Origin: Paracoccaceae bacterium
GTDB lineage: Bacteria > Pseudomonadota > Alphaproteobacteria > Rhodobacterales > Rhodobacteraceae
Direction: 5' to 3'
Assembly (NCBI GenBank): GCA_014239455.1
Contig: JAAZYV010000007.1
Span: 1 to 64,000 of the forward strand
Length of the DNA stretch: 64,000 bases
In this document: piece after piece, positions 9,503 through 19,742 of the stretch
Position numbering within the stretch: the first letter of the stretch is position 1
How the letters are laid out: each line of letters begins with the position of its first letter
Notes under the pieces: model-generated
Database searches by the model: none
Told to the model about the DNA's origin: nothing
The model's input: only the letters and a program-made list of their open reading frames with translations
Position numbers and translations under genes: made by a program

Positions 9503-9829
9503 ATGGTATCAGAACTAGACAAACGAAAAAAAGCAGCTGAGGCTAAATTTGCTGTTGGAGAAGAACTCTTATTCCAAGCAATTGTAAAAAGAGACAGCAT
9601 TGTGAGTAAATGGATTGCTGACAATTTTTTTTCTATGAGCGAAGAAGACACTTCTGATTTTGTTGATGCAGCAATTAAAGCTAATTTGGAAAGACCCGGC
9701 GATGATGATATTCTTGAATTTTTTGAACATGTTTTTAAAGAAAAAGGTCTCGATTTTAATCAAAATCAAATAATAGAACAACTCGCTCTTACATATGAGC
9801 AAATTTTACAAGAAGAAAGCCATAACTAA
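9503..9829 (+). CDS. DUF1476 family protein (alphaproteobacterial F1-ATPase inhibitor zeta subunit-like)
   Basis: Pattern 'xxKRKKAAEAKFAVGEELLFQAIVKRDxxxSKW', acidic C-terminus; ATG at 9503 preferred over TTG 9476. Confidence 0.75.
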   Translation: MVSELDKRKKAAEAKFAVGEELLFQAIVKRDSIVSKWIADNFFSMSEEDTSDFVDAAIKANLERPGDDDILEFFEHVFKEKGLDFNQNQIIEQLALTYEQILQEESHN

Positions 9830-9887
9830 CCAATCTCAAAATTCTATCCTGAAAGCCTAAATAGATCTTTAGTATAAGGTAAAAAAT

Positions 9888-11048
9888 ATGACATTAGTTT
9901 CTTCTACTGACGAGTTGGACAAGTTTTGCTCCGAAGTTTTGAAAATGTCTGAATATGTAACAATTGATACTGAATTCGTTCGAAAAAATACCTATTACGC
10001 CAAACTATGTCTTATTCAACTAGGATTTAAAACAGAAGGCACAAAGACTGTCATATTAATAGACCCATTAGAAACAGAACTAAACCTGACACCACTAAAA
10101 AGCTTGTTAGAGAATAAAAAAATAACAAAAATCATTCACGCGGGCAGGCAGGATCTCGAAATATTTTTACACTTGTTCGATTTCTTACCAGTTCCATTAT
10201 TCGATACTCAAGTAGCTGCAATGGTTTGTGGGATGGGAGAACAAGAAAGTTATGAGAGTCTTGTTAAGAAGCTGCTGGGTAAACAATTAGATAAGCAGTA
10301 TCAATTCACCAACTGGAGTAAAAGACCTCTGTCTGCTGAACAATTAAAGTATGCTTCAGAGGATGTATCATTTTTGTGCGATATTTTTGAAATCTTGAAG
10401 AATAAATTGTCAGACCTTGGGCGCAGTGACTGGGTAACTGAAGAAATAGAAAAGCTTACAAATCGAGATAGTTATACATCTAAAGAAACTTCTTCTCTAA
10501 AAAAAATAAAAAATGTTAATGGTAATATTCATTTCAAGAATTTAGTAGCGACTTTAGTAGATTTAAGAGAACTGATAGCACAAGAACTAAATTTACCTCG
10601 AAATCACGTGATTAGAGATTCCTTAATATTAAAACTAGCAAGAAATCTCCCAAAAAATATAGAAGAGTTGAAAGAGCTAAAAATTTTTTCATCCAAAATA
10701 AATGTAACTACATACTACCCTAAGATTTTGAATATATGTAACGATCAAAGATTACTTCCAAAAACCCCTATCAAACTACCAACTAGCCAGAAACCCAGTG
10801 ATTACAACATGAATGTAGTTAACTTGCTAAAAATTCTACTGAAAATAAAAAGTGGTGAATTGAGGGTTGCAACAAAGCTAATAGCGACAACTAGGGATTT
10901 AGAAACTATAGCCAGTGAAAAAGACCCCGACGTACCTGCCCTGAAGGGATGGAGAAGGCAAATATTTGGTCTGGAAGCTCTTAAATTAAAAGAAGGAAAG
11001 ATTGCTCTTTCAGTAAAAGGGCATGGCATAAAGATCGTCAATCTATAA
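9888..11048 (+). CDS. rnd: ribonuclease D
   Basis: DEDD exonuclease 'VTIDTEFVRKNTYYAKLCLIQLG', 'IIHAGRQDLEIF', 'YASEDVSFLCDIF', HRDC-like C-terminus. Confidence 0.9.
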   Translation: MTLVSSTDELDKFCSEVLKMSEYVTIDTEFVRKNTYYAKLCLIQLGFKTEGTKTVILIDPLETELNLTPLKSLLENKKITKIIHAGRQDLEIFLHLFDFLPVPLFDTQVAAMVCGMGEQESYESLVKKLLGKQLDKQYQFTNWSKRPLSAEQLKYASEDVSFLCDIFEILKNKLSDLGRSDWVTEEIEKLTNRDSYTSKETSSLKKIKNVNGNIHFKNLVATLVDLRELIAQELNLPRNHVIRDSLILKLARNLPKNIEELKELKIFSSKINVTTYYPKILNICNDQRLLPKTPIKLPTSQKPSDYNMNVVNLLKILLKIKSGELRVATKLIATTRDLETIASEKDPDVPALKGWRRQIFGLEALKLKEGKIALSVKGHGIKIVNL

Positions 11049-11078
11049 CGTAACTATAATACGAACACGGAGTGTTTT

Positions 11079-11501
11079 ATGACTCATCTTGATTATGAGA
11101 ACTTATTGGAAGACTTCAATCTTTTGGAAACTTGGGAAGACAAGTATAGATACATTATGGATCTTGGCAATGAATTAGACCCATATCCTAGCGAATTTAA
11201 AATAGAGAATTACAGAGTTTTGGGCTGTGCGAGTCAGGTGTGGTTTTACCCAATCATTTCAAAAGTAGAAGATAAAAAGATGTTTAGTTTTAAGGGTGAT
11301 TCCGATGCAGTAATTGTTCGAGGTCTTATTAAAATTCTTACGATAATATATAGTGATAACCTGGTGTCTAACCTTCAAGATACAGACCCTTTTGAAAAAA
11401 TCAAAATGCTTGGGTTACAAGATCATTTGTCTTCTCAAAGATCAAATGGTCTTAAATCAATGATCTCTAAGATTCAGGAAATTATAAAAGAGAATTCTTG
11501 A
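11079..11501 (+). CDS. sufE: SufE family Fe-S assembly protein
   Basis: 'WEDKYRYIMDLGNELDP...NYRVLGCASQVWF' with the SufE Cys loop. Confidence 0.88.
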   Translation: MTHLDYENLLEDFNLLETWEDKYRYIMDLGNELDPYPSEFKIENYRVLGCASQVWFYPIISKVEDKKMFSFKGDSDAVIVRGLIKILTIIYSDNLVSNLQDTDPFEKIKMLGLQDHLSSQRSNGLKSMISKIQEIIKENS

Positions 11502-11676
11502 TTTCAATGAAAATCACTAAATGTTTCCGCAATTAAAGTATACAGTTGCAATAAATAGTCTGAAGTTCGAATATATAAAGTCGTTTTTTCTATTAAATAG
11601 GTCGCTTATATTACAGGAAAGTCAAATTAAGATGATTAACTGTTTTTTATTACAGTGATTTTTTTTGGTGAACTGC

Positions 11677-12384
11677 ATGAGTGAAAATGATGAAACCGAT
11701 GAGATTATTCTTGACGAACTCGAGGATGAAGAACTCGTACTCCAGATGCACGATGACCTATATGATGGTTTAAAAGAAGAAATTGAAGAGGGCGTGCATA
11801 TCTTTCTTAAGAGAAATTGGACTCCTTATGATATCCTCACCAAGGTCCTTGTGGAAGGTATGAGGATAGTTGGTATAGATTTTAGGGATGGTATACTCTT
11901 TGTACCTGAAGTACTTCTTTCTGCAAATGCTATGAAAGGCGGAATGTCAATCTTAAAGCCTTTGTTAATAGAAACCGGAGCACCGAGATTAGGTAAAATG
12001 GTTATTGGTACAGTCAAAGGCGACATTCATGACATTGGGAAAAATCTGGTCTCTATGATGATGGAAGGTGCTGGATTTGAAGTAATAGATCTAGGAATAA
12101 ATAACCCAGTAGAAAATTACCTTACTGCACTTGAGAACGAAAAGCCTGATGTACTGGGAATGTCGGCACTTTTGACAACAACGATGCCGTATATGAAGGT
12201 AGTAATTGATTGTCTAGTTGAGAAGGGCATTAGGGACGAGTACATCATATTAGTAGGTGGAGCTCCTTTGAATGAAGAATTTAGTAAAGCCATAGGTGCA
12301 GACGCCTACTGTCGAGATGCTGCAATGGCTGTAGAAACAGCTAAAGAATTAATTTCAAAGAAGCATAATAAGTTAACCAGATAG
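11677..12384 (+). CDS. corrinoid (B12)-binding methyltransferase-type protein
   Basis: B12-binding motif 'GTVKGDIHDIGKNLVSMMMEGAGFEVIDLG' (DxHxxG) plus helical cap; ORF track starts at 11665, Met at 11677 plausible. Confidence 0.88.
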   Translation: MSENDETDEIILDELEDEELVLQMHDDLYDGLKEEIEEGVHIFLKRNWTPYDILTKVLVEGMRIVGIDFRDGILFVPEVLLSANAMKGGMSILKPLLIETGAPRLGKMVIGTVKGDIHDIGKNLVSMMMEGAGFEVIDLGINNPVENYLTALENEKPDVLGMSALLTTTMPYMKVVIDCLVEKGIRDEYIILVGGAPLNEEFSKAIGADAYCRDAAMAVETAKELISKKHNKLTR

Positions 12385-12429
12385 TTTTTTTAGATTTGAA
12401 ACAAAATCCTCTTACGGGTAATTAACTCT

Positions 12430-13398
12430 ATGCATGTTATAAAGAAACCAAGTTGGGGAATTAAAGAAAACTATGTCACAGATGAAAGTCTAGCAACCAA
12501 TAGGCGAAAATTCTTGAACTCCCTAGCTACCATAACAGTTGGAAGTGCAATAAATGGGAGTCTTTTGGGAAATGCCGTTTGGGCAAATCAAAACCTACAA
12601 AATTTTAATAGTGCATTTAAAAACAATAAGTTAAGCATAGATGCGAAAATTACTCCTGAAAAGTTGTCGAGTAAATATAACAATTTTTTTGAATTTGGAT
12701 CTACTAAGAACATATGGAAAGAAGCTCAGAATCTTAGCACCGAGGAATGGGCTGTCAATATTTCAGGATTAGTTGAAAAGCCTTTTAAGATAGATACCGA
12801 TAGCTTGATTTCAAAGTTCTCTTTAGAGGAAAGAATCTATAGGCATAGATGCGTAGAGGCCTGGTCGATGGTAGTGCCTTGGACGGGGTTTGAACTATCA
12901 AAGCTAGTTGCTTATGCACAACCTTTGTCCTCAGCCAAATATCTTGAGTTTAAAACATTTTTCTCACCAAAAGAAGCTACTGAACAACGTGCTAGATGGT
13001 ATCCATGGCCTTACACAGAAGGACTAACAATAGAAGAAGCTACTAATGAATTAGCATTTCTGGTTGTTGGGGCTTACGGAAAAACACTTCACAAACAGTT
13101 TGGTGCTCCAATTAGGTTACATCTTCCTTGGAAGTATGGCTTTAAATCCATTAAATCTATAGTAGAAATAAACTTTACTTCTGTGCGACCAGTAAGTTTC
13201 TGGGAGACCTTAGCAGATAATGAATATGGTTTTTGGGCTAATGTGAATCCAGAAGTGCCCCATCCGCGTTGGTCACAAAAAATAGAAAGAGTACTAGGTG
13301 GTAACAGTAGAAACACCGAGATTTATAATGGCTATGGACCACAGGTGGCAGGGTTATATAACAAGTTTCAAAATTTGGGGAATAGCTTATTTAGGTAA
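12430..13398 (+). CDS. msrP: protein-methionine-sulfoxide reductase catalytic subunit MsrP (molybdopterin enzyme)
   Basis: Tat signal 'NRRKFLNSLATITVG'; 'YRHRCVEAWSMVVPWTGFELSKL'; 'WPWPYTEGLTIEEATNELAFLVVGAYGKTLHKQFGAPIRLHLPWKYGFKSIKSIV'. Confidence 0.92.
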   Translation: MHVIKKPSWGIKENYVTDESLATNRRKFLNSLATITVGSAINGSLLGNAVWANQNLQNFNSAFKNNKLSIDAKITPEKLSSKYNNFFEFGSTKNIWKEAQNLSTEEWAVNISGLVEKPFKIDTDSLISKFSLEERIYRHRCVEAWSMVVPWTGFELSKLVAYAQPLSSAKYLEFKTFFSPKEATEQRARWYPWPYTEGLTIEEATNELAFLVVGAYGKTLHKQFGAPIRLHLPWKYGFKSIKSIVEINFTSVRPVSFWETLADNEYGFWANVNPEVPHPRWSQKIERVLGGNSRNTEIYNGYGPQVAGLYNKFQNLGNSLFR

Positions 13399-13400
13399 TA

Positions 13401-14072
13401 TCAACTAGAAGGACCTTGGCAAATGTTTTTAAACAAGAGTTCTCCATCGCAGCCACCGATCTTACTGTCAACTCTTCTTTCTGGATGAGGCATTAATCCT
13501 AAAACTCTATAGTTTTTTGAATATACTCCAGCTATATCTCCTACTGAGCCATTTGGATTTTCCTTAAGATACTTAAAAGCAATTTGATTATTGTCTAGAA
13601 GTATTTGATGAGTGCTAGGGTCTACAAGGTAATTACCATCATGGTGTGCAATTGGAAAAGAGACCTTTGCATCCTTTTTATATAAACTCGTGAACAAAGG
13701 ATCTTGATTGCAGATCATTAATTCTTGATCTTTGCAAATAAATCTTGTGGATTGATTACGTATTAGTACTCCCGGTAACAATCCACACTCACACAAAATT
13801 TGAAATCCATTACAAATTCCTAAAACAAAACCTCCTGAATTTGCAAACTCGACTATAGCTCTAATTATTGGGGATCTAGATGCTATAGCACCAGTCCGCA
13901 AGTAATCTCCAAACGAAAATCCTCCAGGTATAGCACAGACGTCTAACCCCTTTGGTAATTTGGAATCTTTGTGCCACAAAAGCTTCACCTTATTGGGTTT
14001 GAACTTTTTAAATGCCCGATAAAGATCTTGATCACAATTTGACCCTGGAAATATAACAACACCAATATTCAT
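13401..14072 (-). CDS. purQ: phosphoribosylformylglycinamidine synthase subunit PurQ
   Basis: 'IGVVIFPGSNCDQDLYRAF', 'LGICNGFQILCECGLLPG', 'GLMPHPER'. Confidence 0.94.
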   Translation of the reverse strand: MNIGVVIFPGSNCDQDLYRAFKKFKPNKVKLLWHKDSKLPKGLDVCAIPGGFSFGDYLRTGAIASRSPIIRAIVEFANSGGFVLGICNGFQILCECGLLPGVLIRNQSTRFICKDQELMICNQDPLFTSLYKKDAKVSFPIAHHDGNYLVDPSTHQILLDNNQIAFKYLKENPNGSVGDIAGVYSKNYRVLGLMPHPERRVDSKIGGCDGELLFKNICQGPSS

Positions 14073-14083
14073 TTTTATTATTT

Positions 14084-14323
14084 TTAAACTTCTTGTATGG
14101 AATAAGTTTCGATTTGAGGGTTGATCAGAAGATCTTCACATATTCTTTTAATAGTTTTTTTTGAGGTTTTACTTGATTTTTCATTTAACTCTAGATCGAT
14201 TATTTTACCTTGCCTTACATTTTCAACTTGAGAAAATCCTTGATTTTTCAGGGACATGGCTATTGCTTGTCCTTGGGGATCAAGAACAGTCTGCTTCAAA
14301 ACAATACTTACTCTTACCTTCAT
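14084..14323 (-). CDS. purS: phosphoribosylformylglycinamidine synthase subunit PurS
   Basis: 'MKVRVSIVLKQTVLDPQGQAIAMSLKNQGFSQVENVRQGKIIDLEL'; start moved to internal Met to avoid overlap with purC. Confidence 0.9.
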   Translation of the reverse strand: MKVRVSIVLKQTVLDPQGQAIAMSLKNQGFSQVENVRQGKIIDLELNEKSSKTSKKTIKRICEDLLINPQIETYSIQEV

Positions 14324-14357
14324 AAGATTCCTTCCAAACACGTTTTTAACTCGCATA

Positions 14358-15074
14358 TCATAGAATAACACCAAGCCTTTTTGCCAATTTTCGATATGAA
14401 GACACTAAGTCTCCTGTATCAAACCTAAATATATCTTTGTCAAATTTTTCTTGACTAATCGCATCACAAAGTCTGCAACTATCGGGACTGATTTCATCTG
14501 CTACCACTAAACGATTATCTACTTTTACTCGACCAAATTCTAATTTTAAATCAATTAAAGTAATTCCAACTTTAAGAAAGTACCTAGAAAGAATATTGTT
14601 CACCTCAAGTGCAAAAACCTTTACTTGTTTTAATTCCGTATGGGTAGACCACTCAAGTAAGCTAATATGGGAATCATTAACTATTGGGTCTCCAAGATTA
14701 TCGTTTTTGTAGTAAAATTCAATGAGTGGCTCTTTAAATTTCAAACCAGACTTTACTCCGAGCCTAGAACAAATTGATCCTGCAGCAATATTTCTTATGA
14801 CAACTTCTAGAGGAATTATTTTACAATCTAAAATCAGTTGTTCCCTACTATTTATTCTTTCTAAGAAATGGGTTGGAATCCCTTTTTCCTTTATTTTATT
14901 CATTATAAACTCAGAAATAAGATTATTAATTTCCCCTTTCCCATCTAATACATCAAATTTCTTTGCGTTAAAGGCTGTTGCGTCATCCTTAAAGTACTGA
15001 ATTAAAGTGCCCTGTTGTGGTCCTGTAAATATGATTTTTGCTTTCCCTTCATAGATCTTTTGTTTCACTAACAA
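14358..15074 (-). CDS. purC: phosphoribosylaminoimidazole-succinocarboxamide synthase
   Basis: 'IYEGKAKIIF', 'DDATAFNAKKFDVLDGKGEINN', 'LIDLKLEFGRV', 'DEISPDSCRLCD'. Confidence 0.95.
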   Translation of the reverse strand: MLVKQKIYEGKAKIIFTGPQQGTLIQYFKDDATAFNAKKFDVLDGKGEINNLISEFIMNKIKEKGIPTHFLERINSREQLILDCKIIPLEVVIRNIAAGSICSRLGVKSGLKFKEPLIEFYYKNDNLGDPIVNDSHISLLEWSTHTELKQVKVFALEVNNILSRYFLKVGITLIDLKLEFGRVKVDNRLVVADEISPDSCRLCDAISQEKFDKDIFRFDTGDLVSSYRKLAKRLGVIL

Positions 15075-15200
15075 ATTATCATCTCCTAGATTTTAAACGG
15101 GGTCATTGCTAATTCACTCTTTGAACAAAAGTATAAGTAAGTTGCTACCTCGATAAAGGCAGCCAGTTTAGAAATTCTATTTTTAAAGAAAATTAAAAAA

Positions 15201-16499
15201 TCAATCGAAAACTCTCTCAAAAATATAATCGATGTGGTCCAAGTGAGGTTTTTTCGAAAAAATGTCTTCAATTTCTTTATCTGAAATTACGCCAATAAGT
15301 TCACTATCAGACTTTATTTCATTAATAAATTCAGTGCCTTGTTCCCATGTTTTCATTGCATTTCTTTGTACAATCTCGTATGCTTTTTCTCTCGAAAGCC
15401 CTTTTTGGGTCAATTCAAGCAATACTGTTTGAGACTTAAATAACCCCTTAAATCTATTAAAATTTTTGGTCATATTTTCTGGGTATACTATTAACTTTTC
15501 AATTACATTAGTTAGGCGACTAATTGCAAAATCTAATGTTATAGTGGTATCGGGACCGATTGCCCGTTCCACTGAGCTGTGTGAAATATCTCTTTCATGC
15601 CATAGCGCTATATTTTCAAGTGATGGAATAACGGACATCCTAACCAACCTTGATAAACCGGACAGATTTTCTGATAAAATAGGGTTTCTTTTATGGGGCA
15701 TGGCACTGGACCCTTTCTGCCCCTCTGAAAAGAATTCTTCGACCTCCAAAACCTCAGTTCTTTGTAAATGTCTGATTTCAATAGATATCCTTTCAATTGA
15801 ACTTGCAATAATTGCTAGAGCACTGAAAAAAGCAGCATGGCGGTCTCTAGGAATTATTTGACTAGATACGGGCTCTGGAACAAGATTAAGTGCATTACAA
15901 ACGTATCGCTCTACGAAGGGATCGATGGTAGCAAAGTTTCCAACGGCTCCAGAAATTGCGCCAGTCCGTATTTCATCTTGAGCCAACAATAATCTTTTTA
16001 GGTTACGATTCATTTCTGAATATGCTTGAGCCAATTTTAAACCAAAAGTAGTAGGTTCAGCATGCACTCCATGACTTCGCCCCATGCATACAGCATATTT
16101 AAATTCATTGGCTCTTTTCTTGAGTGAAGCAAGAAGAAACTTAAGTTCACTAATTAAAATGTCTGAAGCCCGAACTAACTGGATATTAAAACAAGTATCT
16201 AAAACATCTGAAGAGGTCATCCCTTGGTGTACAAACCTTGAATTTTCACCAATATGTTGGCCAAGAAAAGTTAAAAAGGCTATGATGTCGTGCTTAGTTT
16301 TTTTCTCAATTTCATTAATTTTTTCAACATCAAAGATTACATCTTTTGCTTTCCAAATAGATTTAGAAGCTTCTTTGGGGATAATGTCAAGTTCGGCCAT
16401 AGCCTCGCATGCATATGCCTCAATTTCAAACCAAATCTTAAACTTGTTCTGTTGAGACCAAATTTCAACCATTTCAGGCCTAGAGTAACGTGGAACCAC
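15201..16499 (-). CDS. purB: adenylosuccinate lyase
   Basis: 'VPRYSRPEMVEIWS', 'GMTSSDVLDTCF', 'GSSAMPHKRNPILSENLSGLSR'. Confidence 0.95.
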   Translation of the reverse strand: MVPRYSRPEMVEIWSQQNKFKIWFEIEAYACEAMAELDIIPKEASKSIWKAKDVIFDVEKINEIEKKTKHDIIAFLTFLGQHIGENSRFVHQGMTSSDVLDTCFNIQLVRASDILISELKFLLASLKKRANEFKYAVCMGRSHGVHAEPTTFGLKLAQAYSEMNRNLKRLLLAQDEIRTGAISGAVGNFATIDPFVERYVCNALNLVPEPVSSQIIPRDRHAAFFSALAIIASSIERISIEIRHLQRTEVLEVEEFFSEGQKGSSAMPHKRNPILSENLSGLSRLVRMSVIPSLENIALWHERDISHSSVERAIGPDTTITLDFAISRLTNVIEKLIVYPENMTKNFNRFKGLFKSQTVLLELTQKGLSREKAYEIVQRNAMKTWEQGTEFINEIKSDSELIGVISDKEIEDIFSKKPHLDHIDYIFERVFD

Positions 16500-16679
16500 C
16501 TATTTTCCTCTTTTCATTTTAAAGTAGTACGATTACCCATACATCCTAATTTGATCTCAATCAACCAATTCGTATTTATTACCATTTTCAAGACGAATAC
16601 GGCATCTGTCACTAGTTATAATCTTCTGAATTCAATTAAGTTGAAACAACAAATATCTATTTATCCGACCTGTCGAAAA

Positions 16680-17612
16680 CTAAGATAAGGCATTTCTGTC
16701 AATATGTTCAACAACTTTTGTGAGGTTAAAATTTTTGGTAATTTCAAGAACCTGCCAGCTAGACATTTGATTTCTAAACCAAGTACGTTGTTTTTTCGCA
16801 TACTGTCTTGTTTTCACATTAATTGTATCAATAGCCTGTACTAGTGTCATATTACCCTCTATATATTTACTGACCTCAGAAAAACCAATCGCCTTATGAG
16901 CAGGGTGGAAAGGGTCGGAATTAAAATTAGAATTAAGTATGCGCTTTACCTCATTATCAATTCCTTGTTCAAACATTTTACGCGATCGATATAAAATATT
17001 GTCTCGTAATATTGACTGATCACATGAAATAATGAAGCTATGAAACTCATGCTTATTTAACAAAGGAATCCCTTTAGTTTGCTGCCAATAGGAAATTCCA
17101 TATCCAGTATCTATTAAAACTTCCCAGGCTCTTTGTATCCTAGCAAAGTTATGCTTATCGATATTTTCAAAGGTCACACTGTCCTTGGTTTTTAGATCAT
17201 GAAGAAAAATCTCGGGAGAGTTTTTTCTAAAGTAATCAGATTTTTTCTTTGTTTCTTTGGATATAGATGGGATAAATGCTAGCCCATTTATAAGAGCAGA
17301 AAAATAAAGACCAGTACCGCCAACTATGATAGGTATTTTTTTCTCTCTAAGGGCATCATTTATAGCAATTCTGGCATCTTCTAGCCATTTACCCACGCTA
17401 TAGTCACTGCCACATTCGATGTGTCCGTATAGTTTATTTTCTAGTTCTCCAAAATCCTCTTTAGTTGGCCGGGATGAAATAATTCTCATGCATTCATAAA
17501 CTTGGATAGAGTCAGCATTTATTATTACAGAAGGCGCTATATTAGCTAGCTTAGCTGCAATTCTAGACTTTCCACTCGCCGTACAACCAGTTATGCAAAT
17601 TGCACGTTTCAT
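16680..17612 (-). CDS. miaA: tRNA dimethylallyltransferase
   Basis: 'ITGCTASGKSRIAAKLA', 'NADSIQVYECMRIISSRPT', 'VGGTGLYFSALINGL'. Confidence 0.94.
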   Translation of the reverse strand: MKRAICITGCTASGKSRIAAKLANIAPSVIINADSIQVYECMRIISSRPTKEDFGELENKLYGHIECGSDYSVGKWLEDARIAINDALREKKIPIIVGGTGLYFSALINGLAFIPSISKETKKKSDYFRKNSPEIFLHDLKTKDSVTFENIDKHNFARIQRAWEVLIDTGYGISYWQQTKGIPLLNKHEFHSFIISCDQSILRDNILYRSRKMFEQGIDNEVKRILNSNFNSDPFHPAHKAIGFSEVSKYIEGNMTLVQAIDTINVKTRQYAKKQRTWFRNQMSSWQVLEITKNFNLTKVVEHIDRNALS

Positions 17613-18099
17613 AATAATTTATTAAGGTTTAGAAGAATGGTTACCATTTGCTCTATATAATGACTTTCATATGTAATCATTTATTTAAGAAGACTTTACT
17701 TAGAATGGGTTGTTATAGTTAAATTTAGTAAAATTGAAATCTATGTTTTTTTGTTAACTCTAATTTTCCAAAAAATAAAGAGAACTGCAAAACTACTATG
17801 CGCATTTGTAAGATCTTAAATACAGATTTAAGGCAATTGTTTTGATTAATCATTAATTTTAAACTACATTTTATCATAATCAGGTAAACTTTGTCGTATT
17901 AGGTAATGGTTCATTTTAATAAAACCAGACAAGACATTGATAAGTATGTATTAATGGCAATAATATAAAAAATAACATAATATATATTATGCGATTATTT
18001 TTTAGGAAAGTCACGTCAAACCATTGCCTGATGAAGCCCTCCTTCTATAAGAAAATTTCACCCCAAAAGCTAAGATATAAATAAGTGCGATTTTACCAA

Positions 18100-19374
18100 T
18101 TACACAGAACTTGAAAAAAAACGATTTCTTTGAATTTCAGTCCAAGACACAAGTATCTTGAATCCTCCTAAAGCTATTTCTTCCCTTATTATTAAATTAT
18201 TTTGAAATAACCAGGATCTGGATTTGTTTTCCTTGAAAGAAACAAATATTTCCTCCTGACTTTTTTCTTCTTTAAGAAACATTTCTAACAGTTCTAACAA
18301 ATTTTTAATGCCTTTACCCGTTCTTGCAGAGACAACAACCTTTTGTTTTTCATTAGTTATTGCCTCCAAATTCAAGGTCTCACATTCACAATCTCTAACT
18401 TTATCTGCTTTATTCCATACTTCAATGACGGTTTTTTTATGTTTCTCTATGCCCAAGCTTTTTAAAACAGACTCTACTGCTTGGCCTTGCTCTTCAAAGC
18501 TGAAGCTAGATATATCTCTTACATGCAAGATCAGATCTGCAGTAGTAACTTCTTCTAAAGTTGCTTTAAAAGCAGCTACCAATAAGGTTGGCAAGTCAGA
18601 AATAAATCCAACTGTATCAGAAACTATTAACTCCTGACCACAAGGCAGCTTTAAACCCTTCATTTTTGGATCCAAAGTGGCAAAAAGCATGTCCTTTACT
18701 AAGGCATTTTCTCCTGTTAGCTTATTGAAAATACTAGATTTACCCGCATTTGTATAGCCAACAAGTGCAATGGAAGGATATGGGATTTTTTTTCTTTTAC
18801 TCCTGTGTAATTCTCTGGTTTTCACAACTTTTACCAGAGCTTTTTTAATCTGATTTATTCTAGCATTTATTGCTCTCTTGTCTGCCTCAATTTGTGTCTC
18901 CCCTGGTCCTCCAAGAAATCCCATTCCACCCCTTTGCCTCTCTAGGTGGGTCCAGCTTCTAACTAACCGTGATCTTTGGTAGGTGAGATGTGCTAACTCA
19001 ACCTGCAAAACCCCTTCCCTACTCATTGCTCTTGCGCCAAAAATCTCCAAAATGAGCCCTGTCCTATCAAGGACTTTAGTTTTCCATTCTTTTTCAAGAT
19101 TTCTCTGCTGAATAGCTGATAAAATTCCATCTACAACAACTAAAATGATTTTTTTTTCGGCAATATCTTTTTTAAGTTTTTTTACATTTCCGGCCCCAAA
19201 AAATTTGCTGGCATTTGGCTTCCTTAATTTAATAATTGATCTAATTTTTACTATAACATCTGGTAGAGCTTTAGCTAATCTTACTGCTTCAAGAAGACTT
19301 TCTTCTGACTGCGTTTCTGTACTAATTGGCCTAGATTTAGAAACAATTACGGGCCTAATAACACCAGTGAGCAT
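18100..19374 (-). CDS. hflX: ribosome-associated GTPase HflX
   Basis: 'GPGETQIEADKRAI', 'LVGYTNAGKSSIFNKLTG', 'DTVGFISDLP'. Confidence 0.95.
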   Translation of the reverse strand: MLTGVIRPVIVSKSRPISTETQSEESLLEAVRLAKALPDVIVKIRSIIKLRKPNASKFFGAGNVKKLKKDIAEKKIILVVVDGILSAIQQRNLEKEWKTKVLDRTGLILEIFGARAMSREGVLQVELAHLTYQRSRLVRSWTHLERQRGGMGFLGGPGETQIEADKRAINARINQIKKALVKVVKTRELHRSKRKKIPYPSIALVGYTNAGKSSIFNKLTGENALVKDMLFATLDPKMKGLKLPCGQELIVSDTVGFISDLPTLLVAAFKATLEEVTTADLILHVRDISSFSFEEQGQAVESVLKSLGIEKHKKTVIEVWNKADKVRDCECETLNLEAITNEKQKVVVSARTGKGIKNLLELLEMFLKEEKSQEEIFVSFKENKSRSWLFQNNLIIREEIALGGFKILVSWTEIQRNRFFSSSV

Positions 19375-19391
19375 AAAATCATCTCACCAAA

Positions 19392-19628
19392 TTAAATTTC
19401 CTCATCTTCGAAAAAACTTAAGGGTTCTGCTGGCATGATAGTAGAGATGGCGTGTTTGTAAACCAATTGAGAAGCTCCATCTCTGCGTAAAAGAACAGAA
19501 AAATTATCAAACCACGTGATCACACCTTGCAATTTTACTCCATTAACCAAAAAAACTGTTACTGGGTTCTTATCTTTACGAACTCCATTCAAGAAAGAAT
19601 CTTGAAGACTTTGTTTTTCACCTGCCAT
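19392..19628 (-). CDS. hfq: RNA chaperone Hfq
   Basis: '[61 protein letters not shown]'. Confidence 0.98.
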   Translation of the reverse strand: MAGEKQSLQDSFLNGVRKDKNPVTVFLVNGVKLQGVITWFDNFSVLLRRDGASQLVYKHAISTIMPAEPLSFFEDEEI

Positions 19629-19742
19629 ATTTACAACCCTAAATTCTAATGAAATTTCAAGTACTATTTCTTATAACCAAAAATTATTTTTTTACATAGG
19701 TAAAACTTGATTAAATGTATAATTATCTTTTGAATTTTAGTG

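Noticed and set aside
15086-15271. 61-aa minus-strand ORF between purC and purB
   Set aside because: Overlaps the purB C-terminus by about 70 bp in another frame, has no recognisable motif and a random-looking composition.
16290-16688. 132-aa plus-strand ORF spanning the purB start and the purB-miaA gap
   Set aside because: Mostly antisense to purB, with no motif; part falls in the intergenic region by chance.
17989-18084. 31-codon basic ORF MRLFFRKVTSNHCLMKPSFYKKISPQKLRYK in the miaA-hflX gap
   Set aside because: Too short to support without conservation data; the gap is reported as non-coding instead.
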